NCBI GenBank assembly: GCA_028386065.3 | Contig: JAKUCV010004362.1 | Coordinates: 103,575 to 167,574 of the forward strand | DNA length: 64,000 bases | Reading direction: 5' to 3' | Source: Turnera subulata | Lineage: Eukaryota; Streptophyta; Magnoliopsida; Malpighiales; Passifloraceae | In this document: piece after piece, positions 22,295 through 32,616 of the stretch | How the letters are laid out: each line of letters opens with the position of its first letter | Position numbering within the stretch: the first letter of the stretch is position 1 | Made by a program: the position numbers and the translations under genes | The notes under the pieces: generated by a model | Databases searched by the model: none | Seen by the model: the letters and a program-made list of their open reading frames with translations, nothing else | What the model was told of the DNA's origin: nothing

Positions 22295-24760
22295 TCAGGT
22301 CAGGAAGCTTGCTCCATTGCATCAAATTGTGTATAGTTGGACTGCTGAAGAAACCTTTGCACATAAAAAGAATTTACATTAGAATATACACATAAAGAGG
22401 TAGTATCATTCTTGAATTATTTATATGCTGGTAACACCAATTGTAGTTGTCTTTTATCTAATCCACATGCATGGGAATATCTTTTCTGTGAGCTTTAGAA
22501 GCCTGCTCAAGGACAATTAGCTGCCATCAATCTATATGTCAGAAAGAAATCCGCTTTAGCACATGCCATAAGGAAATGGGTCACTGGCACTTATCATAAA
22601 TTATCTCTGATACATAACTACAAAAGAATCACCAGCACACAACTTCAGAAGAAAAGTAGAAATATCACTTGAATGTCAGGAAAGGAAAATCTCAAAATTA
22701 TTAAGAAACAAAGCACCCTGATAAATCCTTAGCCACTATATTTTTGAGCAAAGAATATCAGGAGTTGGATGTCAGCAACGAGTTGGATTCACGGCTCATC
22801 TTAATTTTGAATCTAAGATAGCTAGATGTTGACAATGTTCACCCGAAAAAGAAGGGCATCAAAAGAAACAATGAGCTAATTATTGGAGTCACACCAGAGA
22901 CTCCAGAGGCATTCATTTCAAGAAAGAAGTGTAACAACCGTTAACAAAAAGAATAAAAAGAAAAATATCATCCACAATGATCTAAAGAATCACGACTTCC
23001 GTCTAATGAGAACCTCTAATTCACTTGCTCAAGTAAGCATTCACTATCTATATGTTTCTGATCAATTAATCAAATGATGAACGTACATCATTGAAATTAT
23101 AGCACATTTAATCCATCATCTGTTTTACTCATTCGTTTATCTCATATTCATAGAGAAAGATTAACAAAGGTGGATACTTGGGATAACAATCTAATAAGAG
23201 CCTTGACCTAATTATGCATCCTCGAGGCATTAATATGATTACCCATTAATGCTTCTAACAGGAGAGAAGCATTTTCTCGCTATTTTCACATTCTTTTGGA
23301 ACTATGTGAATAAAAGAATGTGCAAAATCAGTAGTTAGGGGTGGAAGAATACTTTTTCTTAAACTAGGGTGAAATACTGACCAAGATTTGAAACAGAAAA
23401 GAACACAAGATCTAACCACTAGTAAAAGGTTTCAAAATGTTTCAAAGATCATTGATTTACAACAGTAGGAAGTCCTTCGGTTCAAGTGAGAGAAAAATAA
23501 AAAACAACTACTTATAGACCAATCATGCAATTGATAACATAACTAGATTGGTTACATCATCCATAGCATTATAGAAGTTTCAGTGGCACAAACAAGGGAT
23601 TGAAGCTTGGCCAATACTAGATGATCCATATCAAACCCAAGAAGTCTTTTCAAGACATGCAAGGATTTTATTTCAGTTCCAGTACGATGAGCACAGAATC
23701 AGAGTAACTGAGAATAAATAAGAGTATTGATCTTTGTCCAGAATCGGGATATGCAAATTGTTATTCCAGTAAGTGTTATTTCAAGACCTGTGTTAATTCT
23801 CAAGGCTGACTTCATGACCCTTTTAGGTAAGAATTCCTTTAGTGATAAGGCAGGATAGTATCTAGTGCTAACAACACCTCATAGCTCCACCTCTCCAACT
23901 AGATCCTTATTGCCAGGAATTGGGAGGAAGAGCTTGCGCAATGCATTGACTCTATGGTCTACCAACCTTGGAAAGTGATCTCAAACAAAAGCAGATTATG
24001 TTAATTCCAAAATTCTTGGTATTTATTTTACATTCAACTAAAACTCTTGTCCTCCACTTTTCCCACCAGCAATCGAGAAGACCAAAACCTGAACCTCTTC
24101 AACTGAAAAATTGGCCAACTCGCGGACATATTCAGAAATAAGATATGGTAATTGTGCACCAGAAACACCCCAACCACAAAAAACACAGAGCTCGCATAAG
24201 CAACCACATACACAGAAATCACGTAATGATAACAAGAAAAAGGGCCAAAGCTAACTGGACTTACATAAAACACAAGAAAGAAAAAGAAACAACAAGAGAC
24301 AAAGAGACCAACCTGAACATCATTCTTGAGGCAGCTGAAGCTGAGGCAGAAACCTGTTTGGCGGAAACAGAATTAGCGGAGCAACAAAACCTGGATCCGG
24401 AAAGAACCCAAGAATCCCAGAAACTCTGTAAGCCCAGAAAGACAAGTTCTTTCTGTTTTTCCTTTGTTTGAAAAGGTATAAAAAGGCTCTCTCTCTCAGT
24501 CTGGAAAGCCAAAGCCTTTCTTCCCCTTTGAACCTAGGCAGCCAATAAGAGTGCGGGTTCTTTTTTGGCCTATGCAATTATTGCTTTGTTCACCAATAAC
24601 AGCAGCTAACAGATGGGAAGGAAAGAAGAAACAAATAAGGGAGTCTGGGATTTCACGTAGGCACTGCACGGATCACGAGGAAACAAACCTTGTAATAGTA
24701 GCATAACTCCCATCCCTCTCTCCCTTTCTTACCCTATCCAAAAGAGAAAGAGAAAGGAAA
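22295..24760 (-). promoter_or_regulatory. 5' leader exons, leader intron and promoter of the DUF1005 gene
   Basis: Reading the minus strand, an acceptor GGTTTCTTCAG lies at about 22345, making a 50-nt untranslated exon before the ATG. A likely first leader exon ends in ATGTTCAG followed by GTTGGT near 24315, so the leader intron would be about 2 kb. Upstream pyrimidine/purine-rich DNA (24450-24700, with a GAGAGAGAGAG run on the minus strand) resembles a plant 5' leader and core promoter. The short untranslated exon carries an upstream ATG (22322-22320) in another frame. The 2-kb intron is AT-rich with no other gene seen. Confidence 0.5.
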
Positions 24761-27418
24761 TGCCAATTCTCAACACAAACAAAATGGGTTCTTTTCTTTC
24801 TAAATTTTGTTTCTGTGGGTGATGCTTTTGTCTGCATTATTTATAAACAAAAAATTGCTGAACTAAGTTTTTGGGATTCTTCTACTTCTCTTTTTCTTTC
24901 TTTTTTTTAAAAAAATTCCTTTTTGGCCAGAAAAAGTTTTGGAATTTTTTTTTTCTTTTTAGAATGGGGGATTGTTCTTTGAGGTGGTGGGTGGAGTTTT
25001 GGTATTATTATTATTTTGTCGGAGTTTTGGTATTAATTTAGACTTCAATTAATATGGTTTATTAAATTAAATAAAAGTAGAGTAGTCAGTAGAGATATGG
25101 TAGGAGAGAGAAACAAGTGAAGACAGCTGGAGGCAACAGTGGTTGGTTTATAAGAAAGTGAGAGTGGATGGAATCAATGAGAATATCACTTTCAGACACA
25201 CATTGCCTGACTTCACCCTCCTCCCAAGTCTTTCTTTCTTTTCTTATTCTCTTTTTCCAAAAATTTTTTAAAGGGATTAGTTCTTGTTCAATGATCATGG
25301 GTATGAAAAGAAATGTTTTTGTATTTAACTACTAGTAGTCAAGACAGCTAAAGGGTGTGTCAATCTGGAGTTGATTGGTAGACATTTGTTGTGGGGTGGT
25401 TAGTTTTCTTTGTTCAATTTAGAGTTCCTAGCCAGTGTACGCATCTCTCTCTAATCCGTCCAATCTTTCCCTCTTTCTCTCACAATCAATCATTATCGGT
25501 GAGGCTTTAGGACAAAAACAGTACTATAATTAAGGTTTTGTGTGTCCGGTTGAATACACACACATCAAAGGAAAATACATTCCATTTATCAAGAAATTCT
25601 GCACTTCCCATATAATATAAAGAACTAGGTATAACTGTGCATGTGAAGCATTATTTATTTTGCTTTCCATATCCGGTATTTTGAGTTTTACCCTTATTAG
25701 TCCCGATTTTGACTTGGCGTGGTGGTGCCAAATTTAAATGCAAGAGAATCTCCAAGCAAAGGTTTGCCCTTAATGGCAAATAATTTACTCTGCTCGTACT
25801 CATAAGCTCAACAAATATGAGGTCGCATTCATCAAGCACACCACATACGCAACACAAAAATGTTGTTATTAGAAGAATGTTTAAACTATTGTAGTTGAGA
25901 ATAGTATGGAAGGAAAAAAGATTGTGGAATGAAAGAAAAAAGAGAAACGAGTGCTAGATTTGAAGGAGATTTTATCCGAGAAAAAAAAAGAAAAAAAATG
26001 GGTAAATGCTGAAGCGAAACTTCCCATTGCGGGGAATCATCTTGTTACTTTTCTTTTTCCAAATCCTACCTAAGTAGCACACACAATTATACACCATAGG
26101 TAATTTTAACATGAATGGCCCCAAAAATTTTAATGCCAATTTTGGTCCTTCTTTTATAAGATTATCATATTTAGTCCTAATAATTTTAAAGTATTTTTAA
26201 ATATATCTTTTTTTCTTAGTACTGTAATTAAAGTTGGTGCAATAGAGTTTCAGGAATTAAAGTTGGTGCAATAGAGTTTCCGGACGTGACATCCGAATAA
26301 CCTTGCACCAATTTTAGTGTGTGGTATCCACTAAAATTGATATAACGAAGTTTTGGAGATGGTTTTGCAAAATCCATGGCAACTCTCCGTCTTTTTTTTA
26401 AAAAAATTAATAGCAATTAAATTAAGTCTTTGTAAGTGGTGCCATTTCTCTATCTATCTTTTTTTTTTTTTCATTCAAAATCTTTTCTTATTTATATTGA
26501 ACAATATTTTCCAACTGCATCCTTTAAGGTAATTTCTTTCCAACATGTTATTTATATTTTTAGACATAATTAATAATTTTTTAAAATCATAATAAACATA
26601 CTTATAATGTCAAACCAAGTCATTCTAAAGAAAGATATGACATGAAATCGGAAGTAAATTAATTAGTGGGGAGAAAAAAATGGTTTTCCGTGATCCATAG
26701 AGCTTTTATAATATAAACGGTTTGATCCTTTTCTCAGTAATATTGGATTTAGTATTCAAATTAATCATTATGCCATGTTTTAAATATTTTTCTTGGAATT
26801 CATGAGAATTAATTATGATAATTTTTTCAATAATTATATTACATGAACTTAAGAGATTGAGATAAGTTATTATGTGTTTAATTAATTATAGAATCCTCTA
26901 AATTATAGACCTTGCAATTATTTCTTGATTTGTTGTGAGGGTGTAATTATTTCTATTATACAGTCCTTTTCTAAATCCTATAATTACCTCATTTGTTATG
27001 AGGGTGTAATTATTTCTTTTATATTGATCTTTTCTAAATCCAGTATGACGTACCGTGCGTGTTTTTATATGTTAATTGTTAAATCCTTAGTTTTATATGT
27101 TAACCGTTAAATCCTTTCGAAAAATTAAGAATATCAAGAAGAAATGCAAAAATTATGAACAATTTTTTTGAGCAATATTTTTTTCTGTGGGCGAGGAATA
27201 AAGCTAAGTTAATGGGATGGAGACCATCGAAATTGGTACCGATGTGCAATCTACATCCCATAAGAATTGGTATTGGGTGGGTGCATCAGTAGGAAAATAT
27301 AACAATCATTAATTTTTTTGATTTATAATTAATTAGTTAACCAAGAAAAATATATTAAAAATATTAAAATTGATATAGGAATGTGTTTATGAAGTGGGAC
27401 GTGAGACAAAAGAAAGGA
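24761..27418. other. AT-rich intergenic region
   Basis: No gene, RNA gene or clear transposon recognised. It contains long T runs and short ORFs without family features. A 29-bp tandem duplication beginning AATTAAAGTTGGTGCAATAG occurs at 26226 and 26255. A second repeat pair (GAGGGTGTAATTATTTCT near 26937 and 27000) is part of a longer imperfect duplication. Confidence 0.6.
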
Positions 27419-27423
27419 TGTTG

Positions 27424-30281
27424 TGAAACGCCCCGACCCGTATTTACCGTACACAGTAAACACGTGCCGGAACTGTGACGACCCAACCATACCAAGCCCA
27501 GCATACAGTGTATACAACAAAAATCCGGGCTCAACAGCCCAAAGTAAAAACAATAATAATAACTCAACTGACCCAATGGCCCAATAATATCAAAAAAAAA
27601 CTGCACAGCGGAAGACTTAATAACTCACATAAACACTGTATGCGACATAGATGCAGGCTATGGATCCATGTCCTGTCCAAGGGGATAACGCCGCAGCCTG
27701 TTTGGAATGCACCAAACCTGTACCACAAATAACTCATCCTACGGGATGAAAGCCCGCAGGTGAGGGGTGAGTCCGAAGTGCTCACCGACGAAGGAAAGAC
27801 AATCAATATGCAACTATAATTACTCAAGTCAAAAACAGGCACAACAGCCGACCAAAAGACTCGACCCAAAACCGGTCCATGACCAAAAAGACTCAAATAA
27901 AACCAATTTCCAATTTTATCTTTCCGGGTCCCGTCACGGATAACTAGAGGTCAGACCTAGTTATCAACACATTCCGGGTGCCAGACCAAATCCAGAGAAC
28001 CCAGGGATCGACATCCCAAAAATAATCACGGGATAGACATCCCAAGCATAGACATGCTTATCACAAGTAACCCAGGTCATGGCCACCATGAAATAGTCTT
28101 AAACCATCGAGTCGTACCACTACTTACCACGTGACAATTATATTACCGTCCAAAATCAAATCACAGGGATCGACATTCCTAACCAAAATACCGGGATAGA
28201 CATCCCACCAAAATCAAGGATCGACATCCTTATCACAATTTATTATTAATCCATTTATACTTAATGCCAAAAGCACAGAAAATCAACACGGGGATAAACA
28301 TCCCAAAAACCAAATCAACATACTAGGATAAACATCCCGACAACAATCACAACAAAAGCAACAACCAACAGTGCAATAAACATCAAACACAATAACCGAG
28401 TAATACAGGCACATATTGAAGGAAATCCATCCTCACCTTGGCCGATTACTCAACTCCGGAGACAATGATCGGTCCGACATCGGCTCCTCGGGAAACTGCC
28501 CGATATCCAAACCTATACAGCAAAACAATACATACACATAAATGCACATAATCGGTATACTATGATGCCAATACTGCGAAATAAACCCATCCCGGTTCAT
28601 ATCCTTTATTTTCATCTTTTACCGAAAATATTTTACCGTACGTATTTCCGAATATAATTTCGGTACCATACTTTAATTAAAACTCTTTTCAAAATATTTT
28701 CATAAAATAATTATAATTTTCCAAAATATAATCTCCATAATTTTTCCAGAAAAATAATAACCTAATTATAATTTCCAGAAAATATATATAGTATTTATCT
28801 TTTTTCTAAATATACATAATAATATTTTCCAACATAAAATATAATTACCTTTAATTTCCAAAGTACCTATATATATATATTCCACAACCATAATTTTCTA
28901 GAGAAAATAATACATATATTAAATTTCCAGAAATTATTTCCATGGTGTATACATATTTTTTTCCAATTAGTAATAGTTTTCCAAAACAAAAATTAATTAT
29001 TTATCAATGTATATATATTCATATTTTTCTCAAACTACCAGAATTAAACTAGCCATAATTTTCTCAAAATAAATATATATTTTTTTCCAAAATTATATAT
29101 CTGATTATGAATAAATATATATATATATTGTTTTTTTTTAAATAAACGGACTGGGCCATGAATAGTGCAAGCCCAGACCAAGGCAGCAAGCCTGCCAAGG
29201 TTCGGCCCAGCACCAGCCCACAGCCCAAGCCCAAGCTAACCCAACCCAGACACACGACCCGTTTCACGAAGCGGATCCTAGCAAAACCGGGTCTTACCTC
29301 CGGGTTGCGGCAGCGCGACGACGACAGCGAGCACGGGAGGAAGGGCGAGCACAGCTGGGCGTGCGGCGGGTGAAGGCGACTCCATGGGCGGTGGAACGGC
29401 GGCGCGGCGACGGCAGGAGGCTGAGCAGCGACGCGGAAGAAGCAGATCCGCCGGGTCTGCTCGCGGGTCGACGGCGCGTCACGGCACGTCAGGCGGCGGA
29501 AGGAGGAGGAGGCGACGGGGTTGGAATCGCGTCGGCACGGCGAACTCGGTGGTGGCGGCGGTGTGTCGAGACTCGGCGCCGATCGCTTCCTCGTGTACAG
29601 TAACCGAGGAGCTCCGGGGTGGCGGCACTGTTACCGGATTTCTTTCTTTTTTTTTTCTTTTCTGTATTTTTTCTTTCCTTTTCTCCTATTTTTTATTTCC
29701 TTTTCTTTTCTTTTTCTTTGATTTTCTTCCTCTTTTTTTTTGTTTCTATATTTTTTTTCCTTTTTTTTCTCTTTTTTTTCTCTCTCTTTTTTTCCTTCTT
29801 CCGATTTTCTTTTTTCTTTTCCTTTATTTTTTTCTTTTTTTTTTCTTTCACTCTTTTTTTTTTCCTCTCTTTTTCTTTTTTTTCCTCTCCTTTTCTCTTT
29901 TTTTTTTCTTCTCTTCCTCCCCTCTCCAGCTTTCTTCTTCTTATTCTTTTATAGAACGTAGAATTACTGTGCGACGTGTGAATCAACAATAATGCAACTT
30001 GTCTGCATTATAGAGCGAGTCCAGTCCGGACCAGAAAATAACTGATACCCCCTTAGTTATTTTCCGGTGTGATTTTTCCAAAAATTCCGGGACCCGAAAA
30101 ATACCCACTTAGGTCCGAAAAATCTACGGAAAAATCACGAGCGCGGGAAAACTCTCGGTTTCGAAAAACGACGCACGATTTACCTTGAATTAATTACCCA
30201 AGATTAATTCAACAGTAAATCACGGTAAAAAGACTTTTACAGTCCCGGTAAAAATCTAAAATTTTTACCCAGGCTGTTACA
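27424..30281 (-). repeat. 3' LTR of the non-autonomous element
   Basis: 2858 bp. In LTR sense (minus): start TGTAACAGCC at 30281, TATA box TATAAAAG at about 29954-29947, a purine-rich run (29945-29641), a CpG-rich block (about 29640-29240), AT-rich DNA, an array of GGGATNNACATCCC-type palindromes (28339-28004), and the end GGGGCGTTTCA. + strand ORFs across the pyrimidine and GC-rich parts are low-complexity artefacts. Confidence 0.88.
28004..28339. repeat. Array of GGGAT(A/C)(G/A)ACATCCC palindromic motifs in the LTR
   Basis: About eight copies in 335 bp, irregularly spaced; the first is GGGATCGACATCCC at 28004-28017. The array is repeated in the other LTR (33197-33533). A related GGGATGTTGATCCC-type array lies in the Tekay-like LTRs (37829-37918 and 46330-46412). 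Irregular spacing suggests repeated binding sites or RNA hairpins rather than a satellite. Confidence 0.7.
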
Positions 30282-30294
30282 GTCTACCCACCTT
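30282..30294 (-). other. Polypurine tract of the non-autonomous element
   Basis: AAGGTGGGTAGAC on the minus strand immediately before TGTAACAG. The Tekay-like element has AAGGTGGGTAGGC at 44246-44258, and both are preceded by a GGAC(G/A)AAATTCTTTT block. Confidence 0.75.
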
Positions 30295-30425
30295 AAAAAG
30301 AATTTCGTCCTCGAAATTCCATCTTATCCGTGGGTCCTACCACGATAAGCTTCTGGCACACTCTGCCAGGTGTCCAACCTCAACATGAGATACCGCTTAT
30401 ACCCTTAAGCGACATCTCTTCCGCT

Positions 30426-30433
30426 TATAAATA
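30426..30433 (+). promoter_or_regulatory. TATA box of the first antisense gene
   Basis: TATAAATA lies 35 nt upstream of the ATG at 30468, implying a very short 5' UTR. The direction is opposite to LTR transcription. Confidence 0.5.
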
Positions 30434-30467
30434 CCAAATCTCATGACTGGCATACTCACACACAGTC

Positions 30468-30845
30468 ATGGACTCTCCACTGAGATCAAGAACTACCTCA
30501 GACTCCGAGAACAACAGCTACATCGGCGACACTGCTTTCCCGACAAGCTCCGATGAAGAACCTCCCAAGAAGCGGTTCAAGACGAACATCATCGGCCTGA
30601 AAGAGCACATTGTCGTCTCCCCAAAACGACGAAAGAAGCGTGCCATCAAGAAAGCTGAAGATCGAAAAGGCAAGGCGACGGCTGAAAGCAGCACTCCGCA
30701 GCAGACACTGACGCAGCTGAACGTCTCACTGAAGAAGATCAGTTCGGCAGTGATACAAATCGAACAGGCGTGCGCGGAGCTCTTCCCTCACGTGAAGAAC
30801 GTACAAAAGCTTGTAAAAGACCTAGAGAAGGAAGTAACTCCTTAG
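30468..30845 (+). CDS. Antisense gene 1: small basic protein, 125 aa, unknown family
   Basis: Intact ORF from MDSPLRSRTTSDSENNS to TAG. Residues 1-40 are Ser- and acid-rich. Residues 52-69 (PKRRKKRAIKKAEDRKGK) form a strong candidate nuclear localisation signal. Residues 80-122 are heptad-like and probably form a coiled coil (VIQIEQACAELF...VQKLVKDLEKEV). I do not recognise the family and give no function. A TATA box lies 35 nt upstream and AATAAA (30882-30887) 37 nt after the stop, so it looks like a complete small transcription unit. It runs antisense to the LTRs. An unbroken frame among so many ruined ORFs suggests youth or selection. Confidence 0.6.
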   Translation: MDSPLRSRTTSDSENNSYIGDTAFPTSSDEEPPKKRFKTNIIGLKEHIVVSPKRRKKRAIKKAEDRKGKATAESSTPQQTLTQLNVSLKKISSAVIQIEQACAELFPHVKNVQKLVKDLEKEVTP

Positions 30846-31589
30846 AGTACTTCTTCTCTTGTTGTAAAACCTTATGAATTAAATAAAATAAGTTTCCTTT
30901 TTAAATTAAAATTCTTATGTTACGAAATCTCTCGTTAAACAGAAAAATAAAACATCTCAAAGTTAAATAAAAATCAACTATAAGAATATAAAATCAAATA
31001 TAAAGAATTTAAAAACAAAACTCGTCTAACAAAATCAAAATATAAAGAAGTTAAACAAAACATATTTCCATGATCGGTGCTCGTATCGGACGTAAACATC
31101 CTCGAACCCAAGAAACGTAACACGTGCAACTAACGGTGTCGTCTGTTTTCCTCGTGAAAGAGACGTCCGTTATCTCGTAAGGTGACGATCACGAGAGCGT
31201 CATGTGTCCCCCGAAAGAAACGATACCCACTTGTTCACAATTTCCGTATGAGCCAAAAACGTCTGTCAAGTCTCGCATCTCTCCACGGTGTCCAAACAGC
31301 TGTAAGCTTGTCGCACATGCACTCCACTCGAGGTGTGGTCCCATCAATCTAGCCTCAACGGTCATGAATGCATGTGATAAAAGATGCAAGAAAATAATGA
31401 TAAACCATAAAAAGAAAGGACAAGGTAGCCAGAGCGAAAGAAAATCATGAGATGGAAAAAGGCTGAAAAACTCTGGCATTGTAGCCCGAAAAACGTATAA
31501 AGTAACAAAGCAATAAGTGAAGCAACGGAAAAATTTTCAAAAAGCAAATCTTGAAAGTCGAAAACAATAATCACGCTCCCCCATAAGAG
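30846..31589 (+). other. Spacer between the two antisense genes
   Basis: It holds the probable AATAAA signal of gene 1 (30882-30887), AT-rich repeats of (A)AATCAAATATAAAG type near 30985-31040, and more GC-rich DNA to 31590 with no convincing ORF on either strand. Confidence 0.45.
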
Positions 31590-31597
31590 TATAAAAG
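31590..31597 (+). promoter_or_regulatory. TATA box of the second antisense gene
   Basis: TATAAAAG lies about 30 nt before a predicted start site near 31622 and about 112 nt before the preferred ATG (31709). The upstream in-frame ATG at 31613 would fall before that start site. Confidence 0.45.
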
Positions 31598-31708
31598 AAA
31601 CGGAGCGGTGAGGTGTATATCATCAAAAGCATTCTAAAGCAACAAACGCTCAGAAAAACAAAACCACAACGTTCTGAAAAAACAAAATACCCACGCTTCC
31701 AAAACACG

Positions 31709-32392
31709 ATGCCTGCTCCTTCATTCGTCTTCTTCGTCCAAGGTGCCAATCTAGGCAGAAGAAACCGGCTGGCCTACAGCATGGTCAACGAGCATCCAGA
31801 AGAGCTACCGAATGAGCTCGGCAGAATGCCGCGTCTGGTCTTCGTCGACGAACTCTACTCATCGCGGTTCTTCGTCACTCCCATGGAAGAGACGTTCTTC
31901 CTGGAGGACCATGGAACTCTGAGGACCTCCTACTATGGCTCGGCAAACTCCATCATGTTCTTCATCTCCGAAAGACTTCAGGAGTTCAACCTAGAGTCCA
32001 CTTGCCATACCCTGGAGCAAGGTACCTACTACCAACTCTCGATGACGGCCCAGAGCATGCCCAGAGTAACTCGTCTGCCCGTAACTTGGCCCAAGGCCCG
32101 ACTAGTGGTGTGGAACTGCAGAGGAGTCGCTAGGCATTCCCAGGAGTTCTCGCGTACTCTGAGGGACCTGAAGAACCAATACAAGCCAAATATGGTTCTT
32201 CTCACCGAGACTCAGTGGCAGCCTCAAGACGATCACGGTCTCATCCCACTCCGGTTCCCTCAAGCAAACCGGTTCGAGCTTCCTGGCCTGAACAACTCGG
32301 GTGGAATGTGGTTCTCGTGGAGCAACAGCATCCAAGTCAACATCAACAATGACCCCAACAGCTTCAGGGTCAACATCGTTCCGAGAAGATAA
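31709..32392 (+). CDS. Antisense gene 2: 227-aa protein with truncated EEP nuclease-like segment
   Basis: Intact ORF; the start at 31709 (MPAPSFVFFVQ) is chosen because it lies downstream of the TATA box. Residues 1-130 are a globular, Phe/Tyr-rich part that I do not recognise. Residues 131-222 resemble the first half of the endonuclease/exonuclease/phosphatase fold of plant L1-type retrotransposons: RLVVWNCRGV (131-140), LKNQYKPNMVLLTETQ (154-169, with the metal-binding Glu) and NNSGGMWFSWSNS (195-207). The second half with the catalytic Asp/His is absent, so nuclease activity is not expected as written. It runs antisense to the LTRs. It could be a captured LINE fragment or a domesticated interaction domain. 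Confidence 0.6.
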   Translation: MPAPSFVFFVQGANLGRRNRLAYSMVNEHPEELPNELGRMPRLVFVDELYSSRFFVTPMEETFFLEDHGTLRTSYYGSANSIMFFISERLQEFNLESTCHTLEQGTYYQLSMTAQSMPRVTRLPVTWPKARLVVWNCRGVARHSQEFSRTLRDLKNQYKPNMVLLTETQWQPQDDHGLIPLRFPQANRFELPGLNNSGGMWFSWSNSIQVNINNDPNSFRVNIVPRR

Positions 32393-32600
32393 ATGTATTT
32401 TCTTTTTAAAATATCAATGTAATATTAATATTTGTAATATCAATATTAGCAATATTATGTGTATGTTCTGCGACAGCTGGCGTCCCTTGACTGGATCCAT
32501 AATGCACTAACTAAAATGATATAAAATAATAATCAAATGGAGCAAACTATGCAAACAAGGACAACAGACACACAAGGACTGCCCAACAAGACCTAACGCC

Positions 32601-32616
32601 CGCTCCGCTACCAAAA
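32601..32616 (-). other. Primer-binding-site-like sequence of the non-autonomous element
   Basis: TTTTGGTAGCGGAGCG on the minus strand directly follows the LTR end. The Tekay-like element has TTTTGGTAGTGGAGCT at the same place (38543-38558). Both resemble the initiator-Met tRNA site TGGTATCAGAGC with several changes. Confidence 0.6.

Noticed and set aside
24145..24471. 108-codon + strand ORF rich in charged residues
   Set aside because: It overlaps the leader/intron region of the DUF1005 gene on the other strand and has no recognisable domain or conserved start.
24476..24484. + strand TATAAAAAG as a promoter
   Set aside because: No coding sequence follows on the + strand; it lies in the presumed leader exon of the minus-strand DUF1005 gene.
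29384..29992. 202-codon and overlapping ORFs rich in Phe/Ser
   Set aside because: They are translations of the T/C tract in the LTR of the non-autonomous element, repeated at 34583-35154 in altered form. No domain features.
31613..31708. Upstream in-frame ATG as the start of antisense gene 2
   Set aside because: It lies about 16 nt after the TATA box, before the expected transcription start, and the added residues are Lys-rich without structure. The 31709 ATG is preferred, though not proven.
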